A DNA stretch of 64,000 nucleotides from Purpureocillium takamizusanense (GCF_022605165.1 NC_063068.1:2852001-2916000); one strand, 5' to 3'. Counted from the stretch's first letter, positions 33,406 through 46,246 are shown. Notes: generated by a model not told the origin, from the sequence alone. Translations and numbers: made by a program.

Positions 33406-36400
33406 TCAGGACATGTTCTTCATAAAATCGTCCAAGTCAAAGCTCTCCTCGTACTGTTTGCTATCCCATAGCTCCCCTAGGTCCTCTAGCCACGGCTTCT
33501 TCGTCGGCTGCCGCAACACGTCGCCCGTCTCGAGGTCCACCATATCTTCTTCCCGTCCGTCCACCTCATTTTGCGGCTTGTCTGATATGAGGTTCGGCCC
33601 CGAATCTCCGAGGTTGAACAGGTCGAGGATCTGGTCCGTGTCCATTGTGGCCAGACCCGCGTTCTGCTGGTTGACAACCGTTGAGGCGACGTCGATCTTG
33701 AAACGCTGGAGGCTCAATATCTTCTCCTCCAGCGTGCCGCGGGTGATGAGTCGGTAGACGTTGACCACCTTTTTCTGTCCGATTCGATGGGCGCGATCCA
33801 TGGCCTGCAAGTCCTTTTGCGGGTTCCAGTCGTGCTCCACAAAGATGACGGTGTCGGCGCCCGTCAAGTTGAGGCCCAGTCCGCCAACGCTGGTGGTCAG
33901 GAGTAAGACGTCGTACGATGGATCGCCGTTGAACTTATTGACGATGTCCTGTCTCTTATTCGCCTCCACCGAGCCGTCGAGGCGGAGGTGCGATACGGAC
34001 GGCAGCATTTCTTTCAGCACCTTGTTTTGCACCATGTCCAGCATTTCTTTCATCTGACAGAAAATGAGCGCTCGGTGGGGCTTGATAGGCTGATATAATG
34101 GGTCGTTCGAGTCTCCTTCTTGACCGCCGATGCCGCAGTCCACCAAGAGGTCGCGCAACGCCGTCAACTTCGGCGCGTGAGCGACGTCCTCGATGCATGT
34201 GCCCTGTTTCTGCAAAATCTTCTGCGTCTCCTCATACACCGGCATGTCGGGCTTCATAACGAGCGCGGGCGAGTTGCACAGCTTGCGCATATACTGCAGC
34301 GCTTGGAAGATGTGTTGCTTGGCCTCCTTGTCGTCACGGCCCGCTTCCGCCTGCAGCTTCTTGCCCTGCTTCTTGCTAAAGTCTTCGAAGAGCTTCTTCT
34401 GCAGGTCGCTCAGGTCGCAGTAGTAGTTTTGCAGGATCTTGGGAGGCAGGTCGTTGAGGACCTCTTCCTTGAGGCGACGGAGCAAAAACGGCAGCACCTG
34501 CTTGTGCAAGGCTTCGATCGCCAGAGCGCCCGCTTCCTGTTCCTTGGACGACGCCTTGCTGTTGCGGCTGTTTGCGATGGGCTTGGCAAAGCGATCCATG
34601 AAGACTTTCTCGGCGCCGAGGAAACCTGGCATGAGGAAGTCAAAAAGCGACCACAGCTCCAACACATTGTTCTGAATTGGCGTGCCGGTGAGGATCAGTC
34701 GATGGTTGCTGACAAGCCTTTTGACAGCTTGGGAGATCTTCGCCTTGGGATTCTTGATGAGGTGACCCTCGTCCAAGACCATGTAGTTCCAGTTATGCTG
34801 TTCGAGGACATCCGTGTCGTTTCTGCAGACATCGTACGAGGTGATGACGATATCTGTCTCCCCCAGCCTGGCCTTCATCGCCTTTCTCTCAGCCGGCGGG
34901 CCGACATACGCCATGACGCTAAGGAATGGGGCGTACGCTTTGATCTCCTGCTGCCAGTGGCCAGACAGCGTCGGGGGGCAGACGATGAGCGACGGCAAGC
35001 GTCGCACATCCGGGGCTTTGGTTTTTGCAAACTCTTCTGCGCGCTGATGATGGTCGCTCGCAACAATACACAGGGTCTGTAGGGTCTTGCCGAGACCCAT
35101 GTCGTCGCAAAGGATTCCGTGCAAGTGGTACTTGTTGAGGAAATGCAGCCAGTTGACGCCCTCCTGCTGGTATGATCGAAGCTCGGCCTTGATGGCGACA
35201 GGAATGTGAAAGGGCTCGACCTTCTTGGGGTCGAGCAGCTGAGCGATAAAGTTTCGCTCACGATCTCGTCCCCTGAGTAGTTCCTCGGAAAGGCCAGGCG
35301 GGTCGGGGATGCCAGCCTCGAGAGGCACCAACTTGACCAACGTGGCAAAGGAGGTGGTCGCGATGAGTCGGACCTCGTTGTCCGAGTCGCTCATGCGGCC
35401 AAGCACGGGCACGATAAGGAAGATGACGTACGGCAAAATGGCGTCGCCCATGACGGCAATCAAGTGGTAGATGGCCTCGATCACGCCCTGCCTGTAGTTC
35501 AGATCAAGGGGGTTGGTGATGGACGGGAGGACCTTCTCGACCAGGGACGTCATGCCTTCGACAGTGATGACGCTGCAGATTGTGGCCAAGCACTTCGCAG
35601 CCATATAGCGAAAGACGGAGAGCTCTGAGTGGAGGGCTTTGATGACGAGCGGAACCATCTGCATGACGAAGGGATGCAGGGCCGGGTCCAGCGTGGGCGT
35701 CATGGTTCTGATGACAGACATGGCGTCGACAATCTCCTGGCCAAAGGTGTCTTCAGGATCCTTTGCCTCAGCGGGCAGATCCCCGGAGAATGCCTTGACC
35801 AATGGCTGCTCCATAAAGGTCCTCAGGCTTGGGACCGTCTCAAGGACGGCCGCGCCATATGTCTTGGAAAGGATCTCGAGGGCGTCTTTGGCGCCTCGTC
35901 GAGTGATTCGGGCTGCCTTGGCTTCCTTGGCCCACTTCACAGCGTCTGCATGGTCGACGCGATCTTCTTCCTTCTGCATCGACAGGATACAGTTCGTCTT
36001 GGCGGCGTGTACGGGGAATTCAGGAGTTTCCGCCACTTCGACGCAAGAAAATTTGACAAGGTTGGCGACGACTTTGTCGGCGGGACCTCGTCTTCCCTTG
36101 TCCGTGAAAAGCTGAACCAATCTTGCGATAGTCTCAGACGAGCGGCCTTGCAGTTGTTGGCTCTCCTCTGTCTTCACAGAGTCCATGATACCCTTGATCA
36201 ACGGGCTGGGCTTCTTGGGAAGCAACTTCATGGCCACCATCGCGCACGCAGCCCCAGCCTTGATTCGAATATCGCGTGCCTCTTTGGCCGCCTTGGCGTC
36301 TTCTATGACAGACAGGGCGACATCTCGGGCCTCCGCAAGCTGTTGGCTCGCAATCAAGCGCTGGCCAGGGGGCATGATCCTCTTGAGTCTGTCGTAGTCA

Positions 36401-39087
36401 TCGCCAACGCACTTCTCGGCGGTTGCAATCGAGAAAGCACCAGGCCCGGCTTCGGGTTCGCCTTGTACAACCACCGGTAGCACCGGCAATCGGCCTTGCG
36501 AGACCTTGCCATGATCGCGGAAAAGGTTGATGAGCTGTTGACACTGCGTCCTGGTGCGTTGAACGAAATTGACCAGATCCCTGTATGAAGCAGGGCGGTC
36601 TGCTTCGACCATGCGTTGTACGTGATCTGCATATCGTGAGCTGCTATCGACGTTGGGGCAGTCCTTTGCGAACTCGTCAATGACGAGACATGCCGAAAGC
36701 TGCGTTGATGCGAACGGAGATGTCAGCCCGGGCAGCAAAAGCACGTCATAAGCGTCGAGATTCTTTTCCGGTACAAGAGACATAATCTGGCCCATTGCTT
36801 TGGCAGCAGATACGCGAGACCGGATTAGCGCTTCCATGCCGACGAGATCAACGTCGCCCTGCATCATGTGCCCGTCCACATCGTGCGTCAAGCCAGCAGG
36901 AACTGCTTCCTCAACAGCCTTATTTGACTTGCGGCGCCGCTTCGGTGCCCTGTCCGATCCGTCAGGCGACGACAGCCTCCGAGCAGACGGCTGGGGGAGC
37001 GTGTTTGAATACGTGCCGCCGGATGGTTTCTGGAAGAGCCCTGCGTTCATGGGTATCGGATTCCTTGATATGCCAATCGGGTGTAGTGTGAGCTGCATGA
37101 GCGCTTCAACGTGGGGGGCAAACTCGTCTGCAAGGAGGGCCGGGTCCCTGGCCAGGCAGCGGACCAACGCATCCCAGAGTTTCAAAGACATGTGGAGCGT
37201 CTCTTGATCTCTCTCCACCAGGACATTCTGGAACACAAGACGCAGAGTTTTCCCATTGAGCCAGCCTTGAGAAGTGTCGGCATCCAGGTTTGCAAAGGTC
37301 AATAGCGCCTTGAGGACGGCCAAGCGCACCGAAGTAATAGTGTGTCGTAAGAAGGGATAAAGTCGGGGGACAAGGAGAGTGAAGGACCGTTCCTCATCTT
37401 GAGCCGCCGAAGCCTTCATCGCCTCCAGAACCTCGGGGAAACCACAGAGAGTGGCGAGAAGATCCATGATGCGTCCTGTGCTGGCGCTCAGGTCGTCTCC
37501 AAGGTTCGACAGGGACTCCCAAACAATATTCGTAAGGTCATCCAACGCCGTCGGCCTCATGGTGACAAACTCTTTGGCCATGGGGATAATGGTGGCCGCG
37601 CTTACTGAACGAACATCGTCGTCCAGGTCGCCCAAACCCTTCATTACGGCCCTGATGATGCCATCGATCATGTCGCCGTCCTGGAGCAGCAGATCTTTCC
37701 TGACTGCCACGACGTATCGCAAGCCGACCATGCCTCCATGGCACACGGCCCATTGCGATCGTTCAAGTTGTATGTCTTCTTGCATCACCATCCGGTAGAG
37801 AATTCGATAAATGTCATAAACAGAATCGGCAGTAACGTGCTTGAGAACCGAGCCGAGCGTTTGGCCGATTGTCTCCCGGATTGGCGCCACGGACGTATCG
37901 GAACTGTAATCGGTGAAACGGTCCAGCATCAGAACGCAGCACAGCCTACAGGCCATGTCATTCAGCCACTTTCTGTTCAGGTTCTCATTGTCGTCTCTGG
38001 CCTTGCCGCGCAAACGTCCGGCGCCTCCACCATGGACCCTCATTACTTCTCGCAAGCCCATAGCCGCCCCGTGCCGGGTTTCCCACGAGGGGTCGAACAA
38101 GTCGACCTTAAGGAAGTCGCAAAGACGCTCGTACGGCCATTCCAGGCCCTCTAAGGGGTCGTCGGCTTCAATTTCGGATTTTATGGGAATGATCGGGCCC
38201 TTAAATTCACTGACGACCTTGGTTTCTTCATCGACGTCTGTTGGGCGGTCAAGATTGAAGTAGTCGTTGACTTGTCCGTTCTTCTTGGAGTCAGGATCAG
38301 CAGCCGGCGTTTCGTCTGCAAAAACTTCTGACCCCGCCGTCGTCGATCGCCGCAGAGACAAGTCTCCGAAGCCGCCCTTGCCTTGGGACGCCTTCATCGC
38401 CTCTCTCTTACGCTTGCGCTTGAGCACGTTGAGCTGTCTCGTGCTCAGCTGAGAGTCCTCGGTCCCTTGACCCGTGCCTGAAATGCTGTCGCTACGAGCC
38501 AGGCCATTTCCGTTGCTCGCTTCGAGCGGAGTCATAGGAGCGGCTTGCAAGTCGACCATGACAGGCATCTCCTCGTCCTTAAACTTTCGTCCCAGCAGCC
38601 CAAGCCGACCTGGGAGGGTTTTCTTCTGGTGTGCCAGGCGGTCTTGTGGATCCAGCGCGGCCAAATTGTATTCGATGCCGCCACCTCGAAGCAATTCTCG
38701 TCCAAACCTGAGAATGGAGTCAAGGTTGAGGGATTCGAAAGTGAAGAGGTCCTCGTGATGCAGGTGGGGCTCAGTCTCGTGCTCTTCCTTTTTGACATGG
38801 CCATTCTCGCTCGTAGGCTTTTCATTCTTGGGCTGTTCAAGCGGATCGCTGGAGTTTGGGTCATAGAGGGGAGCATTCTCAATGATTTTTCCGATGGCTT
38901 TCGCAGCGGTACTCCGCGTCTCCCATTCCTTGTGCCGAAGATATGGGACAACTCGAGATAATAAGTTAAAGAGCTCGTCTGGGTGCTGCTTCTGCCAGTC
39001 GGCAAGCTGGTTGACAGCTGTCTCTCGAATGAGACGGGTGCTGCCGGTCTCAAGAATGGTAACCAGACGGTCGAGCCTTGAAGCCAT
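33406..39087 (-). CDS. mot1: Mot1/BTAF1 TATA-binding-protein-associated ATPase
   Basis: A single uninterrupted exon encodes 1893 aa, close to yeast Mot1. Mot1 is a Snf2-family ATPase that strips TBP from DNA and redistributes it between promoters. The N-terminal two thirds is an array of HEAT repeats starting MASRLDRLVTILETGSTRLI and containing LPYLRHKEWETRSTAAKAIG-like units. The Snf2 ATPase occupies the last third: motif I DDMGLGKTLQTL (GKT near residue 1331), motif II LDEGHLIKNPKAK (DEGH near 1441), GTPIQNNVLELWSLFDFLMP, and the helicase C lobe with LLTTSVGGLGLNLTGADTVI and AMDRAHRIGQKKVVNVYRLI. The C-terminal tail SFDLDDFMKNMS is typical. No missing catalytic residue is seen. A region near 710-740 is basic (KRRRKSNK) and probably a disordered loop. 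Confidence 0.98.
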   Translation of the reverse strand: MASRLDRLVTILETGSTRLIRETAVNQLADWQKQHPDELFNLLSRVVPYLRHKEWETRSTAAKAIGKIIENAPLYDPNSSDPLEQPKNEKPTSENGHVKKEEHETEPHLHHEDLFTFESLNLDSILRFGRELLRGGGIEYNLAALDPQDRLAHQKKTLPGRLGLLGRKFKDEEMPVMVDLQAAPMTPLEASNGNGLARSDSISGTGQGTEDSQLSTRQLNVLKRKRKREAMKASQGKGGFGDLSLRRSTTAGSEVFADETPAADPDSKKNGQVNDYFNLDRPTDVDEETKVVSEFKGPIIPIKSEIEADDPLEGLEWPYERLCDFLKVDLFDPSWETRHGAAMGLREVMRVHGGGAGRLRGKARDDNENLNRKWLNDMACRLCCVLMLDRFTDYSSDTSVAPIRETIGQTLGSVLKHVTADSVYDIYRILYRMVMQEDIQLERSQWAVCHGGMVGLRYVVAVRKDLLLQDGDMIDGIIRAVMKGLGDLDDDVRSVSAATIIPMAKEFVTMRPTALDDLTNIVWESLSNLGDDLSASTGRIMDLLATLCGFPEVLEAMKASAAQDEERSFTLLVPRLYPFLRHTITSVRLAVLKALLTFANLDADTSQGWLNGKTLRLVFQNVLVERDQETLHMSLKLWDALVRCLARDPALLADEFAPHVEALMQLTLHPIGISRNPIPMNAGLFQKPSGGTYSNTLPQPSARRLSSPDGSDRAPKRRRKSNKAVEEAVPAGLTHDVDGHMMQGDVDLVGMEALIRSRVSAAKAMGQIMSLVPEKNLDAYDVLLLPGLTSPFASTQLSACLVIDEFAKDCPNVDSSSRYADHVQRMVEADRPASYRDLVNFVQRTRTQCQQLINLFRDHGKVSQGRLPVLPVVVQGEPEAGPGAFSIATAEKCVGDDYDRLKRIMPPGQRLIASQQLAEARDVALSVIEDAKAAKEARDIRIKAGAACAMVAMKLLPKKPSPLIKGIMDSVKTEESQQLQGRSSETIARLVQLFTDKGRRGPADKVVANLVKFSCVEVAETPEFPVHAAKTNCILSMQKEEDRVDHADAVKWAKEAKAARITRRGAKDALEILSKTYGAAVLETVPSLRTFMEQPLVKAFSGDLPAEAKDPEDTFGQEIVDAMSVIRTMTPTLDPALHPFVMQMVPLVIKALHSELSVFRYMAAKCLATICSVITVEGMTSLVEKVLPSITNPLDLNYRQGVIEAIYHLIAVMGDAILPYVIFLIVPVLGRMSDSDNEVRLIATTSFATLVKLVPLEAGIPDPPGLSEELLRGRDRERNFIAQLLDPKKVEPFHIPVAIKAELRSYQQEGVNWLHFLNKYHLHGILCDDMGLGKTLQTLCIVASDHHQRAEEFAKTKAPDVRRLPSLIVCPPTLSGHWQQEIKAYAPFLSVMAYVGPPAERKAMKARLGETDIVITSYDVCRNDTDVLEQHNWNYMVLDEGHLIKNPKAKISQAVKRLVSNHRLILTGTPIQNNVLELWSLFDFLMPGFLGAEKVFMDRFAKPIANSRNSKASSKEQEAGALAIEALHKQVLPFLLRRLKEEVLNDLPPKILQNYYCDLSDLQKKLFEDFSKKQGKKLQAEAGRDDKEAKQHIFQALQYMRKLCNSPALVMKPDMPVYEETQKILQKQGTCIEDVAHAPKLTALRDLLVDCGIGGQEGDSNDPLYQPIKPHRALIFCQMKEMLDMVQNKVLKEMLPSVSHLRLDGSVEANKRQDIVNKFNGDPSYDVLLLTTSVGGLGLNLTGADTVIFVEHDWNPQKDLQAMDRAHRIGQKKVVNVYRLITRGTLEEKILSLQRFKIDVASTVVNQQNAGLATMDTDQILDLFNLGDSGPNLISDKPQNEVDGREEDMVDLETGDVLRQPTKKPWLEDLGELWDSKQYEESFDLDDFMKNMS

Positions 39088-41795
39088 CGCGAGAAAACTG
39101 CGCCTCCGGGAGGCGGAGGTCCTGCCTGTGACTCAAGAATGTCTCGTCGAGGTGCAGTAAACGGACTTGGTGTCACGCACTGCACCCCCGGGTCGAGATC
39201 TCCTGGCCGCGAAGTGCCGTATGGCGCCAGCGACAGCGCGATGGGGAAGACGATATGAGTTAAGACGCGGTTTCTTTCAGCTATGGCGGGCTGCGGCGCG
39301 TCGTCGCTGTAGCATTGGAGGGAAGTGGGCGCGAGAGACTGTCCGGGAGTGATTGAAGAAGCTGGAGAGGACAGGGGAAGCAATAAAAGTGCTGGACCCG
39401 CGGAAGACGTGAATACGAGTGAATCACCGGCTGTCGTGAAGTGGTCCTGGTGAAGAGCCGTGATGCATGCAAGTGCCGATGCCACACAGGGTCGAGACTT
39501 GGGTGTCAAGTACTTCCTTGACAGAAAACGCGCGAGAAGCGCGCGTGGAAAGTTTAGCAGGTGCCGGCTAGGAACTGCGGCAACAGGTAATGGCCGCAGG
39601 GGTCGCTGAAGAGGGCCCGTGCGGCTGGTGCGGCTGAGGATACAGCGAGCTCCACGAGGCTGTGTGGCTGGTGCCTGTGGCAGGGCGTGCTGGCGTGCTG
39701 GCGCGGGCAACAGGTCAGCTGGGGACGGGACGGGGACTTGCTCGGAAAATCGAGTGGAGGGCAGGAGCGGCCATTTGTATCATGTGTGTGTGCATGCATT
39801 TTTATACACGCCAGCGCGCCTGGCCCCCGGCGTCAACCAACGGTTTGTCGCGCTGCTCTCGCTTAATTTCCTCTGGCCATGTCTAGCGCCACTCTGGGTG
39901 GGCCCGCCCCGGGTGCTAGCCGGACCGCCGGGAAGGAAGCACGGAAAGCAGAACAGAGCAGCACGAAGCATCTGTCCGTGGCGCAGGCGTCTTGGTAGGT
40001 AGGTAGGTACCATTGGGCTTGACCTCGCGCTGGGCTGTTCCTGCTTTGGGCCAGTGTTGTTCGCAGATACTATGCCTGCGGCGCCACGCGCCGTCACCAC
40101 CGTCAGAGCGCCCGCGTTTTGGGCATCCATGTAGAGCTTCACGATGTGCAGTCTCTTCTCTTTTTTGTATTACTCTCTTCGCTTCGAAGGGTGTCATTCC
40201 AAGATTATTATTATTTTCCCGCGTCCCTCACTTGAAAGTCACGGTCCGTCAATGTGCAGTGCGCGCCTGGCAACTCTGATCGCTGATCTGTCTCGTGCTT
40301 AGTCGCAGAGAGGTGTGAGGTATTTGGCACATTTGCAGCCAAGCAAAGTCTATCTCGCTGGCCCAGTGCCTGTCGGGCGCAATGGCTGCCTTTCGACGCC
40401 GGCGCTGCGACTCGCTCGGCTTGTTGGTGTTTGATCTTGCTTTTTCTCCTCGGAGCGTTCCGCCATCCCGGGCACCCAGCAACCTGCCTCTCAAGCAACT
40501 GGGCGATCTATTGAGTAAGGCATTACGTGGATGCATGCCCTCGATGCACGACTCTGCGGCAGGGAGGCCGGGCTGCACCTCGGACTTTCTGAGCTCAGAC
40601 AGGCGCAGGGTCACCCGCCCTTGGTTCCATTCCTTTCTCACCCCCGTATCTACGCCATTCCGTGTCTTGGTTCGGCCGGCTTGGACCTCTGTCCTCGGGC
40701 GAATATGCCCCTGCATCTGAAAGCACACCATCGGGACACCTGGCAATGGCCTCGAGCTCGAACATGGCAGGGTCGCCGTTCGGGCTTACAGGGTGTCAGC
40801 GCCATGGCATCTGGCGGCTGGATGCTGATTCCTCATCCACCAAGATCCCATACATTGGAAGACGTGGCCCCGTTTGTACGGATCTACTACACACATGTAG
40901 CAGTGGTTTATAGGCCTTTTCCTTTGGCCGCCGGGTGGCTCGTGGTTGTTGGCCATTTGCATTTGCTGGGCGAGTACGAGGTACCTGTTACGTGGGCCGT
41001 CTTCAACTTCCGGGGGCAGGGATCTTGCGTTAGGGCGGGGCGATCACTGAAGCACGATCTGTCGCGCTGTTGCATCGATGACTGCGCATTTGACTCGTTC
41101 TTGTACGAGGACAGCGGACACTGAGCCCTGTGATCACATCACACCAATCGATGGGCTACTGACCCGAGGTTCGGGACCTTATGTTGGAGCATATCGGCCA
41201 TGCGACCACCGCAGACATGGCATTAGGACTTGCTGGGCAGTGTGGCAAAGGCAGGTGCCTAATAATGCGTCAAGACCCAGGCAGCAATGACTATCTGTAT
41301 GCAGTCGCATACCTTATAGCCTTCACATCCACTGGCCCAAGCGTGGGGCAACAACGCGCGCAACGAAACCTACATGGGGGAAAGAGGACAGAAATAACAG
41401 CTTGGCAGTAGCTGATAAGCCGCAGATGACGTCTGTCGGCTTGCCGAGAGAGCACACTGCATTCATTCACATAAACCAGTCGTGTGCAGGGTAAGCCAAA
41501 GTTGTCTGCACAAGGTCCCGTTGCGCACGTACCCACCCACCCACTGCCGCGCCAGTCAGCCTGCCTGGGAAGGGCCCGAAGGGCCCGAAGGGGGGGGGGG
41601 GGGCCGGATTTGGTCGGTTCCTCAGGCAGCAAGCCTAGGTCCCGCAACGCGACCCTCGACACATTAATCGCGGCGCTTCAGCAGACGCGTCGCATCGCAT
41701 CCCAGGCGCAACAAGCAGCACACGAGCCAGACAAGCTCGAGACTGAAGTTTCCCCGTGCCTCGGATGTCGCGCTACAGCGCCAGCGCCGTCAACC
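39088..41795. other. Divergent intergenic region between mot1 and smc3, 2.7 kb
   Basis: No coding region is recognised, although short frames are many. It must hold the promoters of mot1 and smc3. Simple repeats include GGTA units near 39995-40010 and a run of 14 G at 41590-41603, about 190 bp before the smc3 start. Confidence 0.5.
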
Positions 41796-44700
41796 ATGTA
41801 TATCAAGCAAATCATCATCCAGGGCTTCAAGAGGTGAGCGCCCCAGATTGCCTGCCCAGCGCTCCCGGGTCGGACCAACTGACCCCCGCGCAGCTACAAG
41901 GACCAGACCGTCATTGAGCCCTTTTCATCCAAGACAAATGTCATCGTCGGTCGCAATGGATCCGGCAAGAGCAACTTCTTCGCCGCTATGCGTTTCGTAC
42001 TCAGCGATGCGTACACGCAGATGAGCCGCGAAGAGCGCCAGGGCCTCCTTCACGAGGGCTCTGGGTCTGCTGTCATGTCGGCGTACGTCGAGATTATCTT
42101 CGACAACAGCGACGATCGCTTTCCTACGGGAAATAAGGAAGTTGTGCTGCGGCGTACCATTGGCCTGAAGAAGGACGAGTACTCCGTGGACCGCAAGGTT
42201 GTCACCAAGACGGATGTCATGAATCTGCTTGAAGCTGCTGGCTTCTCCCGGTCGAACCCGTACTATATCGTCCCACAGGGCCGCGTCACGGCCTTGACAA
42301 ACATGAAGGAGTCGGACCGCCTCAATTTGTTGAAGGAAGTGGCGGGTACGCAGGTCTACGAAGCTCGCCGAGCTGAGTCGCTCAAGATCATGAACGAGAC
42401 CAATAATAAGCGGGAGAAGATCGACGAGCTGCTCGAGTACATAAAGGAGCGTCTGACCGAGCTGGAGGAGGAAAAGGAGGAGCTGCGTGGGTTTCAGGAC
42501 AAGGACAGGGAACGGAGGTGCCTGGAATACGCCTACCACCACCGTGAGCAGATGACGATTCAGTCCACGCTGGAGGATATCGACAGCGCCAGACAAGACG
42601 GACTTGACACGACGGATTCGAGCCGCTCCGAATTTTTGGAAGGCGAGAAAGCCATCTCCAAGATAGACCACGAGATTCATAAGCTACAGCGAGAGATCGA
42701 GCTCTTGCAAATCGACCGCCGACAGCACGAGGAAGACAGGCGCGATTCCGCCAAGGCCCTTGCGAAGATTGAGCTCAAGGTCAAAAACCTCAAGGAGGGT
42801 CAGTCGGCCCACGAGCAGGCCCGAGAGCAGCACGCTACTGAGCTGGAGTCGGTCATGGAGGATATCGCGGCAAAGGAGGCCGAATTGGCAAAGATTATGC
42901 CTCAGTACAACGAGAAGAAGCAAGAGGAAGTCGAAGCCAGGAGACAGCTTGACACAGCGGAAGCTGCGAGGTCGCGCCTGTTCGCCAAGCAGAGCCGAGG
43001 GTCCCGCTTCAAGAACAAGTCTGAGCGTGACGCCTGGCTGAGGCAAGAGATAAACGAGCTTGAACTGACCATCAGCGCCCAGAAAGCAAACAAGCTGGAG
43101 GCTGACGAGGAGGTTGAGAAGGTGGAAGCGTCCATCGACCAAGGCGAGCAGGAAGTCGCCGACTTGCGATCACGGCTCGCCAACTGGAGTGGCGACAGGA
43201 CGCAACTGGCGGAGCAAGTATCGCAGGCCAGGCACACGCTAGACAAACTGAATGATGAGCGCAAGCTCATCCGCCGCGAAGACGACAAGCTCAACTCTGT
43301 CATTGCGAACGCCCGTCAAGAGAAAGAACAGGCTGAGCGAGAGATGGCACAGGCCGTAGACGGCGCGACTGCTCGTGGGCTGGCGACCATTCGCCGTCTC
43401 AAGCAAGATCAGGAGATCCCTGGTGCGTACGGCACGTTGGCCGATTTGCTGGAAGTCAACGAGGCGTACAGGCTACCCGTCGAGCAGACGGCGGGCGCAA
43501 GCCTGTTTCACTACGTTGTCGACAATGCGGACACTGCGACATACCTGGCAGACACTCTTTATAGACAGCACGGCGGGAGAGTGACGTTCATGCCGCTTGC
43601 CCAGCTGCGTCCGCGCCAGATCAACCTGCCCCGCTCCAACGATGCGGTGCCCCTGATCAGCAAAATCAAGTTCGAGCCCAGGTTCGAGCGTGCGTTTCAG
43701 CAAGTCTTTGGGAAGACGGTGGTCTGCCCCAACCTGGCCGTGGCTGCGCAGTATGCGAGAAGCCATGGCGTCGACGGCATCACCGCAGAAGGCGACACCA
43801 CCAACAAGCGCGGAGCCATGACTGGCGGCTACATCGATCCTCGGAAATCGCGCCTTGAAGCCGTACAAGCGGCCAACAGATGGCGTGAGGAGTTCGAGGC
43901 GTTGATTGCGCAGTCACGCGAAATCCGGAATCAGATCGAACGCAAGGACCAGGAGATTACAAGTGCCATGTCGGACGTGCAGAAACTGGAGCAAAGGTTG
44001 CGGCAGGCGGAGGACGGGTTCGAGCCGCTGAAGCACGAGTTGCGGACCAAATCTGCGCACATCGAGAACGAGCGGGCTCACCTCGATGCCGCCATTAAGC
44101 GACGGGACGCTGTCGAGAAGAACATGATTGGATTCATGGAGGAGGTGTCTGCCCACGAAAGCGAAATCGGGACGGACTTTAAGAAGAGCCTGACCACGGC
44201 AGAGGAGAGGCAGCTCGAGGAGCTGAGCGCCCAGGCGCAGCAACTCCAGAAGCAATGGAACGAGTCGAGCAACGCCCGCAGGCAGCTGGAAAAAACGAAA
44301 CAGCTGCTTGAAATGGATCTGCGCCAGAACCTCCAGATGAAGCTGGACCAGCTGAACAGCCAAGCGTTCGAAAACTCAACATCGGGCTCGTCGGCGGGCT
44401 CCATGAAGGAGTCCCAGCGGGAGCTTAAGAAGGCGCAGAAGGTTTTGCAGGCCGTCGAGGCAAGCCTGGAAGAGGTGGAGGGCAAGATGGAGCAGCTCGT
44501 TGGACGCATGGAGCAAATCTCATCGGACAAGGCGCAGCGCGAGCAGGTCCAAAATGACATCTCGACACGAATAGAGAGACAGCAAAAGCGGATGGAGAAG
44601 ACGTTACAGCGAAAGGCGCTGCTAACGGCGCAGGCGGCCGAGTGCGCCAAGAACATCCGAGACCTGGGTGTGCTGCCCGAGGAGGCCTTTGACAAGTATG

Positions 44701-45564
44701 AAAACATGGACGCCAAAGTGGTAAGTTGGGGCACGCTCGTCTCTTGACAACGTCGACCATACGTAGGCTGACCACTTTGCAGATTACGTCCAAGCTCAAG
44801 AGGGTCAACGAGGCGTTGAAAAAATACAAACACGTCAACAAGAAGGCTTTTGAGCAGTATAACAACTTCACGACGCAGCAAGACCAACTCATGAAGCGCA
44901 GAAAGGAGCTGGATGAGTCGCAGGGGTCGATTGAGGAACTGGTCGAGCACCTGGATCGTCGCAAGGACGAGGCCATCGAGCGGACCTTCAAGCAGGTATC
45001 CAAAGAGTTTGCGACCATCTTCGGAAAGCTGGTGCCCGCAGGTCACGGCCGCCTCGTCATTCAACGCAGGACGGACCGCCGCCAAGACCTGGACGAGTCG
45101 GACGAGGAGGCACGGGGCAGCGTCGAGAATTACATTGGCGTTGGCATCAGCGTGTCGTTCAACTCGAAGCATCTGGACGAGCAACAGAGGATCCAGCAGC
45201 TTAGTGGCGGGCAGAAGAGTGAGTCCATCGCTGACTAGTTTGCAGTACCCGCTGACGTGGTCCAGGTTTGTGCGCCTTGTGCCTGATTTTCGCGCTCCAG
45301 GCGACTGAGAGCAGCCCGATGGTCATCTTTGACGAGGTCGACGCCAATCTCGACGCGCAGTACCGCACGGCCGTGGCAGGTCTGCTCGAATCTATTTCCA
45401 ACGAGATCGGCACGCAGTTCATCTGTACGACTTTCCGTCCCGAGATTGTGCACGTGGCAGACAAGTGTTACGGCGTGACATTCCGGAACAAGACGAGTTC
45501 CATCAATTGTGTCAGCACCGAGGACGCTCTCAACTTCGTTGAGGGACAGGCTAAACCGACCTGA
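41796..45564 (+). CDS. smc3: Cohesin subunit Smc3
   Basis: Four exons (41796-41833, 41894-44720, 44783-45218, 45266-45564) give 1199 aa. Smc3 pairs with Smc1 and kleisin to form cohesin, which holds sister chromatids together. The N terminus [17 protein letters not shown] leads to Walker [10 protein letters not shown] (near residue 32). Lys105-Lys106 in GLKKDEYS correspond to the lysines acetylated by Eco1/ESCO to stabilise cohesion. Two long coiled coils flank a hinge at about 520-650 ([32 protein letters not shown]). The C-terminal head has the signature LSGGQKS near 1095 and Walker [14 protein letters not shown] near 1118. The last intron splits the signature motif, and splicing restores QKSLCAL. 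The region GRGS-type [12 protein letters not shown] also matches Smc3. Confident. Confidence 0.98.
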
Positions 45565-46246
45565 GTGCGGCGATGGGGGTAATATGTTTGATGAGTGGTT
45601 GAGTGATAATGCTTGGCTTCTTGTGAGTCGACTCGGGGTGTTTTGGCGTTTGGGCAACAGGCGGACCGGACCCTCTACGTGAGCTTGGGGCGGATATCGT
45701 GTGCTATGGCTTTTTTTTTGATGGAAGAAAGAAACAGAGATACGGACAGACAATGCATGGCCATGTTGACGAGACATGTACGAAGTATATTGTCTCATGT
45801 TTCCGAATTGATGTCGAACAGGACCGACCAGAGTGACGGGCACCGTGCATTCCACAACAGCGTGCAGATTTGGGAACCTACGGGCGCAGAATCTGCGCGC
45901 ACACCCGGGCTGTTGAAGGCAGTGCGTTGCAGTGACTGATGCTGCTGCACGGGCAGCTGGCAAGCCGGAGTGGCGGCCCGGCATCCCACTGACGGTCCGG
46001 ACGACACAAGTGAACATGGCCTTCCGCGCAGTTGCTGCGAGGACCCCTCACAATTTTCTCTCCAGTACAAACGTTTTCGCAACTCTGTATCGCCGACTTC
46101 CCTTTCCTCCCCCATTCACACTACTCGCCCCTTACCACCACCTGCGGCTTGCCGTTTCCAAGAAGTTGATACAGACCCTCCCCCTCCCGCCGTGTCAACG
46201 CCAGACGTTGCGCGACTACCGATCACGCACATTTCTCGCGGGAAGC
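45565..46246. other. Intergenic region between smc3 and parn
   Basis: It holds the smc3 3' UTR and the parn leader. A near-copy of the recurrent motif, GTACGAAGTAT, lies at 45778-45788. A frame open from the ATG at 46016 runs into parn. Confidence 0.5.
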